Assembly: GCF_042743185.1 (NCBI RefSeq)
Contig: NZ_JBHYMS010000040.1
Location: 9,712-73,711, forward strand
DNA: 64,000 bases
Direction: 5' to 3'
Source of the DNA: Inquilinus sp042743185
GTDB lineage: Bacteria; Pseudomonadota; Alphaproteobacteria; DSM-16000; Inquilinaceae
Shown piece by piece: positions 1 to 9,355 of this stretch (position 1 is its first letter; every line of letters starts with the position of its first letter). The notes beneath the pieces were generated by a model. It was given only the letters and a program-made list of their open reading frames with translations, was not told the DNA's origin and searched no databases. The position numbers and the translations under genes are program-made.

Positions 1-40
1 GGGAGGACTCGAAGGGAGCGAGGGAGGGGGGCAGCTTCAT
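1..40 (-). CDS. possible 5' end of next gene, running off the window
   Basis: An ATG on the minus strand at 38-40 lies 8 bases after the stop of the binding protein gene and opens a frame that stays open to the window edge (about 13 codons). The purine stretch before it is too close to be a good ribosome site, so this may not be a real start. Position and direction fit the missing permease genes of the peptide ABC system, but nothing in so few residues identifies the product. Confidence 0.2.
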   Translation of the reverse strand, partial: MKLPPSLAPFESS

Positions 41-48
41 CCTTTGAC

Positions 49-1599
49 TCAAGCCTTCGTCGCCCGCTCCGGGACGATCGCGCCGCCGGGCTGCAGCCAG
101 ACGCCCTTGACCTCGGCACGGGCGGCGGCGAGGTCGTTCGGGTAGTACAGCAGCACATGCGCCGCATCCTGGACGATGAGGCGCTGCGCCTTGGCGTAGA
201 GCGTCTTGCGCTCGGAATCGTCGGTCGACGATCCGGCCTTGTCGAGCAGGCCGTCCAGTTCGGTATTGCTGTAGAAGCCGAGATTGGCGCTCTTCGGCGA
301 CCAGCTGTCGGTGTGGTACAGCGGCTTCAGCTGCAGGTCGGCGTCGAAGGTGCCGGTCGACCAGGAGGCGATGACCGCGTGCACGCCCTGCGCCGCCTTC
401 TCCTCCGGCGTGCCGAAAGCGGCGGCGGTCCACACCCCGCTCTCCATCCGCTGGATGTTCAGCGTGATCCCAGCCTGGGCCCACATGCCCTGCAGGATCT
501 CGGCGATGTTCGCCTCCGGCTCCTGCACCGCGACGTTGATGGTGATGCCGTCGGAATGGCCGGCCTCGGCCAGCAGCGCCTTGGCCTTGGCGACGTCGAG
601 GCCATAGCCCTCGACCGTCGGGTCATAGCCGAACACGGCCGGCGACAGCGGCGAGGTCGCCGGCAGGCCGAAGCCGTACAGCAGGTTGCTGACCAGCCCG
701 GCCCGGTCGGTGGCCAGGTTCAGCGCTTGGCGGACGCGAACGTCGTCCAAGGGCGCCAGCTTGACGTTCAGCGACACCCAGAACACCGAGGTCGGGTTGC
801 CCTGGAGCAGAGTCAGCTCCGGGTTCGCCTTGATCGGCGCGGCGAAGACCGGCGGCAGCGGCACGACGACATCGGCGTCGCCGGTCTGCACCGCCATGTT
901 CATGACCGCGGCTTCCTGGGTCCAGATCCACTTCAGGGTCTTGGTCGGCGCCTTCTCGCCCCAGTAGTCGGCATTGGCCTCTTCCAGCACGTACTCGCCC
1001 GACTTGTACTCGGCCAGCCTGTACGGCCCGGTACCGACCGCGGCGCGGCCCAGCGTCCCGGCCTTGTCGGCCTTCGGGCTGACGATCGAGGCCGAGGCCA
1101 CGGCCATCAGCTTGAGGAAGGCGGGGTAGGGACGCTTCAGGGTGAAGCGGATGGTTTCGGCGCCGGTCGCCTTGACCTCGGCCAGGATGGCGCGGAAGCG
1201 ACCGCTGGCGGCCAGGCCGCGCTTCTCGTCCATGTGCCGGGCGAAGCTGGCGATCACGGCATCGGCGTTGCAGGGTTCGCCGTCGTGGAACTTGACGCCC
1301 TGGCGGAGGGTGAAGGTCCAGACCGTGCCGGTCGCGTCGCCTTCCCACTTGGTCGCCAGGACGGGCACCAGCTCCATCTTGTCGTTGTAGCCGGTCAGGC
1401 CCTCATACATCGGCTCCAGCAGCGCCGAGGTGTAGGTCGCGGTCTGGTCCGCCGGATCCATGCTGCGCGGCGCCTCGCTCTGCAGGATCACGATCTGCGA
1501 GGCGTCGGCGGCGAAGGCGCCGCGGCCGCGCAGCAGCGCCAGGACGCCGAGCGACCCACCCAGGGCCAGCGCGCCGCGCCGGTCGATCATAAGGGTCAT
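49..1599 (-). CDS. ABC transporter substrate-binding protein, family 5 (peptide/opine/nickel type)
   Basis: 516 residues, the usual length for DppA/OppA-type periplasmic binding proteins. An N-terminal twin-arginine-like signal (RR at residues 7-8, hydrophobic stretch, AFA cleavage region near 30) suggests export. The body carries the family hallmarks: an early LxxMYEGLT segment, FTLRQGVKFHDG near residue 100, and VRQALNLATDR in the second lobe. It is divergent from the ROK regulator and the two oligopeptide-type ATPases, so it is probably the receptor of the same importer. Permease genes are expected further left. The substrate is not readable from sequence; a peptide or other small amphiphilic compound is likely given the M81 peptidase next door. 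Confidence 0.9.
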   Translation of the reverse strand: MTLMIDRRGALALGGSLGVLALLRGRGAFAADASQIVILQSEAPRSMDPADQTATYTSALLEPMYEGLTGYNDKMELVPVLATKWEGDATGTVWTFTLRQGVKFHDGEPCNADAVIASFARHMDEKRGLAASGRFRAILAEVKATGAETIRFTLKRPYPAFLKLMAVASASIVSPKADKAGTLGRAAVGTGPYRLAEYKSGEYVLEEANADYWGEKAPTKTLKWIWTQEAAVMNMAVQTGDADVVVPLPPVFAAPIKANPELTLLQGNPTSVFWVSLNVKLAPLDDVRVRQALNLATDRAGLVSNLLYGFGLPATSPLSPAVFGYDPTVEGYGLDVAKAKALLAEAGHSDGITINVAVQEPEANIAEILQGMWAQAGITLNIQRMESGVWTAAAFGTPEEKAAQGVHAVIASWSTGTFDADLQLKPLYHTDSWSPKSANLGFYSNTELDGLLDKAGSSTDDSERKTLYAKAQRLIVQDAAHVLLYYPNDLAAARAEVKGVWLQPGGAIVPERATKA

Positions 1600-1657
1600 G
1601 TCCGTCTCCCATTGGTGGAATCGATCCGGATGTCCCGGTGACTTTGTTAGATAAGTG

Positions 1658-1670
1658 AAGCCTTCGGCTT
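1658..1670. repeat. small hairpin in the divergent promoter region
   Basis: AAGCC-TTC-GGCTT forms a perfect 5-bp stem with a tight loop inside the transcribed leader of the binding protein gene. It could affect mRNA stability or be chance in this short intergenic stretch. Confidence 0.3.
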
Positions 1671-1671
1671 G

Positions 1672-1701
1672 ATTAAATTAAATTTCTAAACTAACTGTCA
1701 A
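1672..1701 (-). promoter_or_regulatory. sigma70-type promoter for the binding protein gene, AT-rich
   Basis: On the minus strand TTGACA (1701-1696) and TTTAAT (1677-1672) are spaced by 18 bases, close to the sigma70 consensus and about 75 bases upstream of the start at 1599. The spacer contains TTAGTTTAGAAA, AT-rich and reminiscent of ROK-family operator half sites; GTTAG at 1646-1650 and CTAAC at 1691-1695 form an inverted pair around the region. Binding by the adjacent ROK protein is inference. Confidence 0.5.
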
Positions 1702-1727
1702 GTCGAACTCACCGGACGCCGAGGCAG

Positions 1728-2858
1728 ATGGCCAACCCGTCGAAACGCTCCCTGCTCGAAGCCGTGGCCGACCACGGACCGCTCAGCCGGTCCGAGCTCG
1801 CGCTCCGCACCGGGCTCAGCAAGGCGGCGATCACGGGGCTGAGCCGGGAGCTGATCCGGGACGGGGCGCTGGAGGAGAGCGAGACGACGCCGTCGCGCCA
1901 GGGCCGGCCGTCGATCCTGCTGCGGCTGAACCCGACCCATGGCTACTTCATCGGCGCCTCGATCGTGGAGGAGCCGGTGACGCTGGTGCTGACCGACTTC
2001 CATGGCGCGGTGCTGGGCCAGTGCACGGCCCCCTGGTCGAACGACCCGCAGGCGATCGCCGGCACCATCCGCGACTCGATCCCGCATCTCCTGGATGGGG
2101 CCGGCATCCCGGCCGACCGGCTGCGCGGCATCGGTGTCGCCCTGTCCGGCCTGGTCAACCACGACCAGGACCGCTGCCTGCACTCCGCCAATCTCGGGTG
2201 GATCGACCTGCCGGTGGCGGCAGTGGTGGAGCAGGCGACTGGCGTGCCGGCTTTCCTGGAGAACGACGCCAACGCCGTCGCCACCGGCGAGCGGCTGTAC
2301 GGGCTGGCGCGCGACTACCGCACCTTCGCCACCGTCACCTTCGGCGACAGCATCGGCTGCGCCCACTATGTCGACGGCGCGCTCTATCGCGGCCATGGCG
2401 GCGGCGCCGGCGAGATCGCGCATTGCACGATCGAACCCGGCGGCCTGCCGTGCCGCTGCGGCAAGCGTGGCTGCCTCGACACCGTGGCGCCGCGCCAGGC
2501 GATCCTGGCCCAGGCGCGCGGCCTCGGCGTCTCGACGATGGCAGAGGTCGAGGCGCTGGCGGCGCAGGGCCATGCCGACGCCATCGCCATCCTGCACCGG
2601 GCCGGCGCGGCCCTGGGCTTGGCCATCGCCCATGTGATCCAGGTCAACGACCCGGAATTCGTGCTGATCGTCGATGTCGAAGGCGCGATGGGCCCGCTGT
2701 TCCGCACCGTCACCCGGCAGGCGATCGAGGCCAATGTCCTGCCGCGCCTCGCCGCCTCGACCACCATCCGCTTCCACCACGCGACCCGCGCCCTGTGGGC
2801 CCGCGGCGCCGCCAGCATCGCCGCCCACCGCTTCCTGACCCGCGCCGAAGAAGGCTGA
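1728..2858 (+). CDS. ROK family transcriptional regulator
   Basis: 376 residues. An N-terminal winged helix-turn-helix (about residues 15-60, with TGLSKAAITGLSRELI as recognition region) is followed by a ROK sugar-kinase-like fold: a glycine-rich loop, ENDANAVATGE near 180, and the zinc-type motif CRCGKRGC near residue 245. It heads the + operon (M81 peptidase starts 4 bases after its stop) and is divergent from the binding protein gene, so it most likely represses or activates both directions in response to a sugar-like or phosphorylated ligand. ROK regulators such as NagC, Mlc and XylR usually sense sugars, which sits oddly with a peptide-type transporter and is informative about the substrate. 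The ligand is unknown. Confidence 0.9.
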   Translation: MANPSKRSLLEAVADHGPLSRSELALRTGLSKAAITGLSRELIRDGALEESETTPSRQGRPSILLRLNPTHGYFIGASIVEEPVTLVLTDFHGAVLGQCTAPWSNDPQAIAGTIRDSIPHLLDGAGIPADRLRGIGVALSGLVNHDQDRCLHSANLGWIDLPVAAVVEQATGVPAFLENDANAVATGERLYGLARDYRTFATVTFGDSIGCAHYVDGALYRGHGGGAGEIAHCTIEPGGLPCRCGKRGCLDTVAPRQAILAQARGLGVSTMAEVEALAAQGHADAIAILHRAGAALGLAIAHVIQVNDPEFVLIVDVEGAMGPLFRTVTRQAIEANVLPRLAASTTIRFHHATRALWARGAASIAAHRFLTRAEEG

Positions 2859-2862
2859 AGAC

Positions 2863-4341
2863 ATGGCATCTCCCCCGCGCGTCGCCCCCCTTCGCATCGC
2901 GGTGGGCGGCATCCACACCGAATGCAGCACCTACAGCCCGGTCCTGGCGACCGAGGCGGATTTCCGGGTGGTGCGCGGTGACGCCCTGCTCGCCGACCCG
3001 TCCTTCGCGATGCTGCGCGACTACGACGCCGCCTTCCTGCCGACCCTGCACGCCCGGGCCATTCCCGGCGGCCCGGTCGCCCGCGCCACCTATGAATCGT
3101 TCAAGGCCGAGTTCCTCGACCGGCTGAAGGCGCTCGGCCCGATCGACGGCCTGTACCTCGCCATGCACGGCGCCATGAATGTCGAGGGCATGGAGGATGC
3201 GGAGGGCGACTGGATCACCGCCGCCCGCGCCGCGGTGGGGCCGGACTGCCCGATCACCGCCAGCTACGACCTGCACGGCAATGTCAGCCAGCGCATCATC
3301 GACGCGCTCGACATGTTCTCGACCTACCGCACCGCGCCCCACATCGACGTGGAGGAGACCAAGCGCCGCGCCTGCAGCATGCTGATGCGCCGCCTGACCG
3401 AGGGCGTGCGCCCGCTGCTGCTGTGGGTCCCGGTGCCGGTGCTGTGGCCGGGCGAGCGCACCAGCACGGTGGACGAGCCGGCGAAGTCGCTCTACGCGCA
3501 GCTGCCCGTGGTGGACGCCGTCGACGGCATCCTCGATGCCTCGATGATGGTCGGCTATGTCTGGGCCGACGAGCCGCGGGCGACTGCCGCGATCATCATG
3601 ACCGGCACCGACCCGGCGGCGATGGAGCGCGAGGGCACGCGCCTGGCCCAGGCCTATTGGGATGCGCGCGACGACTTCGTCTTCGGCAGCCGCACCGGCA
3701 CGGTGGATGAGTGCGTCGGCTGGGCCGTCGGCTCGGCGACCCGGCCGGTGATCCTGGCCGATTCCGGCGACAACCCGACCGGCGGCGGCGTCGGCGACCG
3801 GGCCGACCTGCTGCGGGCGCTGCTGGCGCGGGACGCGCGGGACGTGCTGATCGCCGGCATCGCCGACCGCCCGGCCACCGAGTCCTGCTTCGCTGCGGGG
3901 GTCGGTGCCCGGCTGCGCCTGAGCATCGGCGCGACCCTCGATACCAAGGGCAGCACGCCTGTCGAGGCGGAGGCTGAAGTGCTGGTCCTCGACGCCGGTG
4001 ACAATCCCGCCGACCGGCAGGCGCTGGTCCGCATCGGCGGCATCCGGGTGGTGCTGACCGCTCGCCGCCGGCCGTTCCACAATATCGCCGACTTCACCCG
4101 CCTGGGCGTGCATCCGGCCGAGGTGGCGATCCTGGTGGTCAAGTCCGGCTACCTGTCGCCGGAGCTGGCGCCGATCGCCAACCCGAATCTGATGGCGCTG
4201 TCGCCCGGCGTGGTCGACCAGGATGTCGAGCACCTGCCGCGCCACCGCACCACCCGCCCGACCTTCCCCTTCGACCGCGACTTCGACTGGCGCCCCCGCC
4301 CCGTCTGGTCCGCCCGCTCCCTCAAGGCCCTCGGCCAGTGA
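2863..4341 (+). CDS. M81 family metallopeptidase (MlrC-like)
   Basis: 492 residues, normal for the MlrC family. N-terminal DUF1485 half with IHTECSTYS near residue 20, LAMHGAM near 105, the metal-site motif YDLHGN near 135 and TAPHIDVEET near 155. The C-terminal half carries ADSGDNPTGGGVGD near 300. MlrC of microcystin degraders cleaves the linear peptide product; most relatives are uncharacterised and often sit beside peptide-type ABC transporters, as here. No signal peptide, so it is probably cytoplasmic and acts on what the transporter brings in. Start ATG follows a GAAGAC purine stretch 4 bases after the ROK stop. Confidence 0.88.
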   Translation: MASPPRVAPLRIAVGGIHTECSTYSPVLATEADFRVVRGDALLADPSFAMLRDYDAAFLPTLHARAIPGGPVARATYESFKAEFLDRLKALGPIDGLYLAMHGAMNVEGMEDAEGDWITAARAAVGPDCPITASYDLHGNVSQRIIDALDMFSTYRTAPHIDVEETKRRACSMLMRRLTEGVRPLLLWVPVPVLWPGERTSTVDEPAKSLYAQLPVVDAVDGILDASMMVGYVWADEPRATAAIIMTGTDPAAMEREGTRLAQAYWDARDDFVFGSRTGTVDECVGWAVGSATRPVILADSGDNPTGGGVGDRADLLRALLARDARDVLIAGIADRPATESCFAAGVGARLRLSIGATLDTKGSTPVEAEAEVLVLDAGDNPADRQALVRIGGIRVVLTARRRPFHNIADFTRLGVHPAEVAILVVKSGYLSPELAPIANPNLMALSPGVVDQDVEHLPRHRTTRPTFPFDRDFDWRPRPVWSARSLKALGQ

Positions 4342-4364
4342 ATCCCGCAGCGAAAGACCCGTCC

Positions 4365-5110
4365 ATGACCACCCCCCTGATCGAGATCTGCGTTGAAGGC
4401 CTGGACGGGTTTCTGGCGGCCCAGGAGGGCGAGGCCGACCGGGTCGAGCTCTGCGCCAGCCTGATCGAGGGCGGGCTGACCCCCAGCATCGGCACCATCC
4501 TGGAGGTGAAGGCCCGCGCCCGCATCCCGTTCCACGTCATCATCCGGCCGCGCGGCGGCGACTTCCTGTACAGCGACACCGAATTCGCCAGCATGCTGGC
4601 CGATGTGAAGGCGCTGCGGGAGCTCGGCGTGCCCGGCATCGTCGTCGGCTGCCTGACCCCGGACGGCCGGATCGACGAAGACCGGACGGCGCAGCTGGTG
4701 CGCGCGGCGCGGCCGATGAAGGTCACCTGCCACCGCGCCTTCGACATGACCCGCGATCCGGAAGAGGCGCTGGAGGCGCTGATCCGCTGCGGCGTCGACC
4801 GGGTGCTGACCTCGGGCCAGCGGCCGGACGCCATGGCCGGCCTTGCCATCCTGAAGCGGGCGGTCGAGCAGGCCGGCGACCGCATCGTCATCATGGGCTG
4901 CGGCGACCTGGACGAGGCCAACATCGCCGAGATCCGGCGCGCCACCGGCTTGACGGAGCTGCATTTCGCGGCGCCGCGCAGCGAGCCGAGCGGCATGGTC
5001 TACCGCAACCCGGAGATCGGCATGGGCGGCACCGAGCTGGAGCGCGAATACACCAACACCGTCACCGATCCGGAGCGGGTGCGCGCCACCATCCGCGCCG
5101 CGCGCGCCTG

Positions 5111-5111
<1 letters not shown>
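4365..5111 (+). CDS. cutC: CutC family protein
   Basis: Read from the ATG at 4365 (248 residues); a GTG at 4338 that overlaps the previous stop would add nine residues (257). Both are possible and neither has a strong ribosome site. CutC-type TIM barrel: IEICVEGLDG at the N-terminus, RVELCASLIEGGLTPS near 30, IRPRGGDFLYS near 55, CHRAFDM near 120. CutC was named for copper tolerance in E. coli, but its biochemical role is unsettled, and family members often sit in carbohydrate or transporter operons. Here it lies between a peptidase and two ABC ATPases, which argues for an enzymatic role on the imported compound and not copper handling. Confidence 0.88.
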
Positions 5112-6135
<1,024 letters not shown>

Positions 6136-6139
<4 letters not shown>

Positions 6140-7155
6140 GCGCCGTCGTGGCTGATCGCCTCAGCACCATCGCCCTGCCGACGCCGGGCGAGACGCTGCT
6201 CGAGGTCGACGGGCTGCGCACCTGGTTCCCGGTCGGCGGCGGGCTGTTCGGCGGCAAGAGCCAGCATGTCCGCGCGGTCGAGGATGTGTCCTTCAGCCTG
6301 AGGCGGGGCGAGGTGGTCGGGCTGGTCGGCGAATCCGGCTCGGGCAAGACCACGGTCGGCCGGTCGATCCTGCGCCTGGCCGAGCCGACGGCGGGGGCGG
6401 TGCGCTTCGCCGGCACCGACATCCTCAAGCTCTCACGCGCGGCCTTCCAGGCCTATCGGCGCGAGATGCAGATCGTCTTCCAGGACCCCTATGCCAGCCT
6501 GAATCCGCGGATGACCGTGGGCGAGATCGTCGGCGAGGCGCTGACCATCCACGGCCTGTCCCGCGGCCGGCAACGGCCGGAGCGGATCGCCGAACTGCTG
6601 CGCCGGGTGGGCCTGCGGCCGGACGCGATCGCCCGCTACCCGCACGAATTCTCCGGCGGCCAGCGCCAGCGCATCGGCATCGCCCGGGCGCTCGCGGTCG
6701 AGCCCAGCTTCATCGTGGCGGACGAGCCGGTCTCGGCCCTCGACGTCTCGATCCAGGCCCAGGTGGTGAACCTTATCCAGGACCTGCAGCGCGACCTGGG
6801 CCTGACCATGCTGTTCATCGCCCACGACCTGTCGGTGGTCGAGTATCTCTGCGACCGCGTGATCGTGATGTATCTCGGACGGATCATGGAATCGGCGCCG
6901 GCCCGGTCGCTCTACACCGCGCCGCGCCACCCCTACACAAGGGCGCTGCTCTCCGCCGCGCCGGTACCGGACCCGACGGTGCGGCGCGAACGCATCCTGC
7001 TGCAGGGCGACATCCCCAGCCCGATCAGCCCGCCCGGCGGCTGCGTCTTCCGCACCCGCTGCCCGCATGCTCTGCCGGACTGCGCGACTGCGGTGCCGCC
7101 GCTGCGCGAGGTCGCGCCGGGACACGTCAAGGCCTGCATCCGGGACGATCTGTAG
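6136..7155 (+). CDS. oligopeptide-type ABC transporter ATP-binding protein (DppF/OppF-like)
   Basis: 339 residues. Walker A GESGSGKT near 66, signature FSGGQRQRI near 175, Walker B FIVADEPVSALD, H-switch IAHDLSVVEY, and the Cys-containing C-terminal oligo_HPY region GCVFRTRCPHALPDC. Starts in a 4-base ATGA overlap with the DppD-like gene, the classical D/F pair. It is the last gene of the operon; the next gene begins after 65 bases. Confidence 0.93.
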
Positions 7156-7223
7156 CCCGCGCCATTTGAACACGGTCCGCACCGTACTAGATTCGCCTCA
7201 GCGAAGCGGCGAAAGGGCGGTTG

Positions 7224-7799
7224 ATGAACCGCAACACGGCGGAGCGTTGGGGTCGGGTCAGCATTGCCCTGCACTGGACGATCGCGGCCCTGATCCTGCT
7301 GGTGCAGGTTCCGGCCGGCCTGACGATGAACCGGGTCGGGCCGGGTCTGCTGCAGAACATCCTCTACGACACGCACAAGATGACCGGGCTGACCATGTTC
7401 GCGCTGGCGGTCGTCCGGCTTCTCTGGCGCTGGGCCAATCCGGTCCCCGTGCTGCCCGCGGACCTGCCGCCCTGGCAGGCCGCGGTGGCGCGCCTGACGC
7501 ATGGGCTGCTGTACCTGCTGATCCTGGCGATGCCGGTCAGCGGCTTCCTCTACACGGCCATGGACGGGTTTCCGGTGCCGCTGTTCTACCTGGCCAATCT
7601 CGCGGAGCTGGTGCCGGTGAACAAGCCGGCCGCGGCGGTGGCCAAGGCGGTGCACCTCAACCTGATCTGGGTCCTGCTCGCCGTCGTCGTGCTGCATGTC
7701 GCCGCGGCGCTGCACCACCACCTGGTCCGCCGCGACGGAATCCTGCGGCGCATGCTGTCCTCGAAGGCGCGCCTGCCGGCCGGCGAGGCGCGATCCTGA
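7224..7799 (+). CDS. cytochrome b561-type membrane protein
   Basis: 191 residues, four predicted membrane helices, the size of bacterial CybB/YodB-like di-haem cytochromes. Candidate haem-ligating histidines are in IALHWTI (helix 1), YDTHKMTG (helix 2), LTHGLLY (helix 3) and VVLHVAAALHHH (helix 4). A TTG three bases upstream is also possible, but the ATG at 7224 is closer to a GGCGAAAGGG purine run. Such proteins pass electrons from quinol to periplasmic acceptors. No electron-partner gene is adjacent; the following phosphatidyltransferase runs on from it. Confidence 0.85.
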   Translation: MNRNTAERWGRVSIALHWTIAALILLVQVPAGLTMNRVGPGLLQNILYDTHKMTGLTMFALAVVRLLWRWANPVPVLPADLPPWQAAVARLTHGLLYLLILAMPVSGFLYTAMDGFPVPLFYLANLAELVPVNKPAAAVAKAVHLNLIWVLLAVVVLHVAAALHHHLVRRDGILRRMLSSKARLPAGEARS

Positions 7800-7831
7800 A
7801 CGGCCGTCGTCCTCTCCGTCTCGCCACCTGG

Positions 7832-8542
7832 ATGTGCCTCCTGGGCGTTGGGGCGGCCCTGGCCGCCGCAGCCGCAGCCCTGGCTGGGGCCAGCCCGGTC
7901 GCCGTGCCCTTCCTGGTCGCGACGGTCCTGGCCTATGCCGGCGTCTCGGCCGTGATCGTCCTGACGATCGAAGGCCGGCACCCCCATCCGCGGTTCGGCG
8001 CGGCCAATCTGACGACGCTGATGCGACTGGGCATCGCGGCGATCTTCGCCGGCGTCGTCGTGGAAGGGCTGCTCGACCGCAGCCGGATCTCGGCCGGTGT
8101 CGCCTGGACCTGTGCCGCCCTGCTGCTGGTCGCGCTGGTGCTGGATGGGGTCGACGGCCTGCTGGCCCGCCGGCAGGCCCTGGCGTCGCGGTTCGGGGCG
8201 CGGTTCGACATGGAGGTCGACGCGCTGACGATCCTGCTCCTCTCGATCCTGGCGATCCTGCTGGGAAAGGCGGGCGGCTGGGTCGCGCTGATCGGCCTGA
8301 TGCGCTACGCCTTCGTGGCCGCGGCCCTCATCCGGCCGGCCCTGGCCGCGCCGCTGCCGCCGTCGCTGCGCCGGAAGGCCGTCTGCGTCGTCCAATACGC
8401 CGCGCTGCTGGTCATGCTGCTGCCGATTGCGCACCCCCCGGCGACGACAGCCGTCGCAGCGGTCGCGCTCGCGGCCCTGGCCTGGTCCTTCGCCGTCGAC
8501 ATCGGATGGCTATTGCGGCGCGGCGTGCGGCCGGCGACCTGA
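7832..8542 (+). CDS. CDP-alcohol phosphatidyltransferase family membrane protein
   Basis: 236 residues from the ATG at 7832, the first standard in-frame start after the cytochrome gene; a non-ATG start overlapping the cytochrome stop cannot be excluded. The family signature is complete: DGVDGLLARR, then G eight residues on, then D...D (spacing DxxDGxxARx8Gx3Dx3D, about residues 108-133). Multiple hydrophobic helices follow. Enzymes of this family transfer a phosphatidyl group from CDP-diacylglycerol, or another CDP-alcohol, at the membrane. Which alcohol is used cannot be told. Its stop codon abuts the stop of the convergent methyltransferase. Confidence 0.8.
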   Translation: MCLLGVGAALAAAAAALAGASPVAVPFLVATVLAYAGVSAVIVLTIEGRHPHPRFGAANLTTLMRLGIAAIFAGVVVEGLLDRSRISAGVAWTCAALLLVALVLDGVDGLLARRQALASRFGARFDMEVDALTILLLSILAILLGKAGGWVALIGLMRYAFVAAALIRPALAAPLPPSLRRKAVCVVQYAALLVMLLPIAHPPATTAVAAVALAALAWSFAVDIGWLLRRGVRPAT

Positions 8543-8555
8543 TCAGAGGGTCGCC
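8533..8555. terminator. hairpin spanning two abutting stop codons (convergent genes)
   Basis: GGCGACC (8533-8539) and GGTCGCC (8549-8555) form a perfect 7-bp stem with a 9-base loop holding the TGA of the + gene and the TGA of the - gene (palindromic TGATCA). No T-tract. It may stop both transcripts. Confidence 0.4.
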
Positions 8556-9355
8556 AGAAGATCCACATGCCCGACCAGACAGCGCCCGTCCGCCGCCCGG
8601 GCTTGGCGGAAGGCCAGCCAGTCTTCGACCTCCGCCCTGGCGATGCCGCCCCATCCGGCGGCCACTTCGGCAATCCCGGGCAGGAGCGCGGCGACCAGTT
8701 CGGCGTCGCCCGGGCCGAGGCGCCACGGGCTCTCTTCGACCCGGACCCTGAAGCCCTGGGACTGCAAGGCCGCGGCCAGGGCCTTCGCCCCATCGGGACC
8801 CAGCGCCGGACCGAACCCTTTGTCGGTCCGCTGGTGGGCGTTCAGGGCCGCGACCATCGCCCCGTCGCCGGGATGCGCCGGATCGAAGGACAGCCGCCCG
8901 TCATAGGACAGCGTGGCATAGAGCGGGCATCGGTGGGCCGCCAGCGCATCCGCCAGGCGCTCGATCCACGCCTCGGACACCAGATCCAGCAGCGCCGACG
9001 CGGTGACCAGCGAGGCCCCCTCGACCGGCGGGTCCTCGCGGGCCAGCTCGCAAAGGGTCGTCTCACCGCCGGTTCTCCGTCCGCCCTCGCGCAGCACCGC
9101 CGCGTCATGATCGACCAGCCGCCAACGGACGGAGGGGAAGAGATGGGGCTGCAGCGCCCGGACCGTCGATCCGGTGCCGCAGCCCAGATCGACGATCAGC
9201 CCGCCGGCCCCGACGAGGGCCGCGGCGGCGCTGCGCAGTGCGGGGTTTCGGGCGGCGTGGTCCGCAGGCTCGCGCAGGTCGAGCCAGGCGATCGGGAAGG
9301 ACAAGGGGCGGCGGCCCTCGCCGTGCTCAGCCCCCGCTCTGGCTCCACGGCCCAT
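8543..9355 (-). CDS. class I SAM-dependent methyltransferase
   Basis: 270 residues from the ATG at 9355, which overlaps the 3' end of gnd by 29 bases; a TTG at 9304 would give a 253-residue form starting near the first conserved-looking segment (WLDLREPADHAARNP). Motif I VDLGCGTGSTVRAL (about residues 54-67) and the acidic LVDHD after strand 2 show the SAM-binding Rossmann fold; DLVSEAWI follows strand 4. The target is unknown. The convergent neighbour is a CDP-alcohol phosphatidyltransferase, so a lipid or small-molecule substrate is possible but unproven. Confidence 0.8.
   Translation of the reverse strand: MGRGARAGAEHGEGRRPLSFPIAWLDLREPADHAARNPALRSAAAALVGAGGLIVDLGCGTGSTVRALQPHLFPSVRWRLVDHDAAVLREGGRRTGGETTLCELAREDPPVEGASLVTASALLDLVSEAWIERLADALAAHRCPLYATLSYDGRLSFDPAHPGDGAMVAALNAHQRTDKGFGPALGPDGAKALAAALQSQGFRVRVEESPWRLGPGDAELVAALLPGIAEVAAGWGGIARAEVEDWLAFRQARAADGRCLVGHVDLLATL

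Noticed and set aside
8412..9108. Additional small frames over the methyltransferase
   Set aside because: All are out of frame with a gene that has a clear SAM motif.
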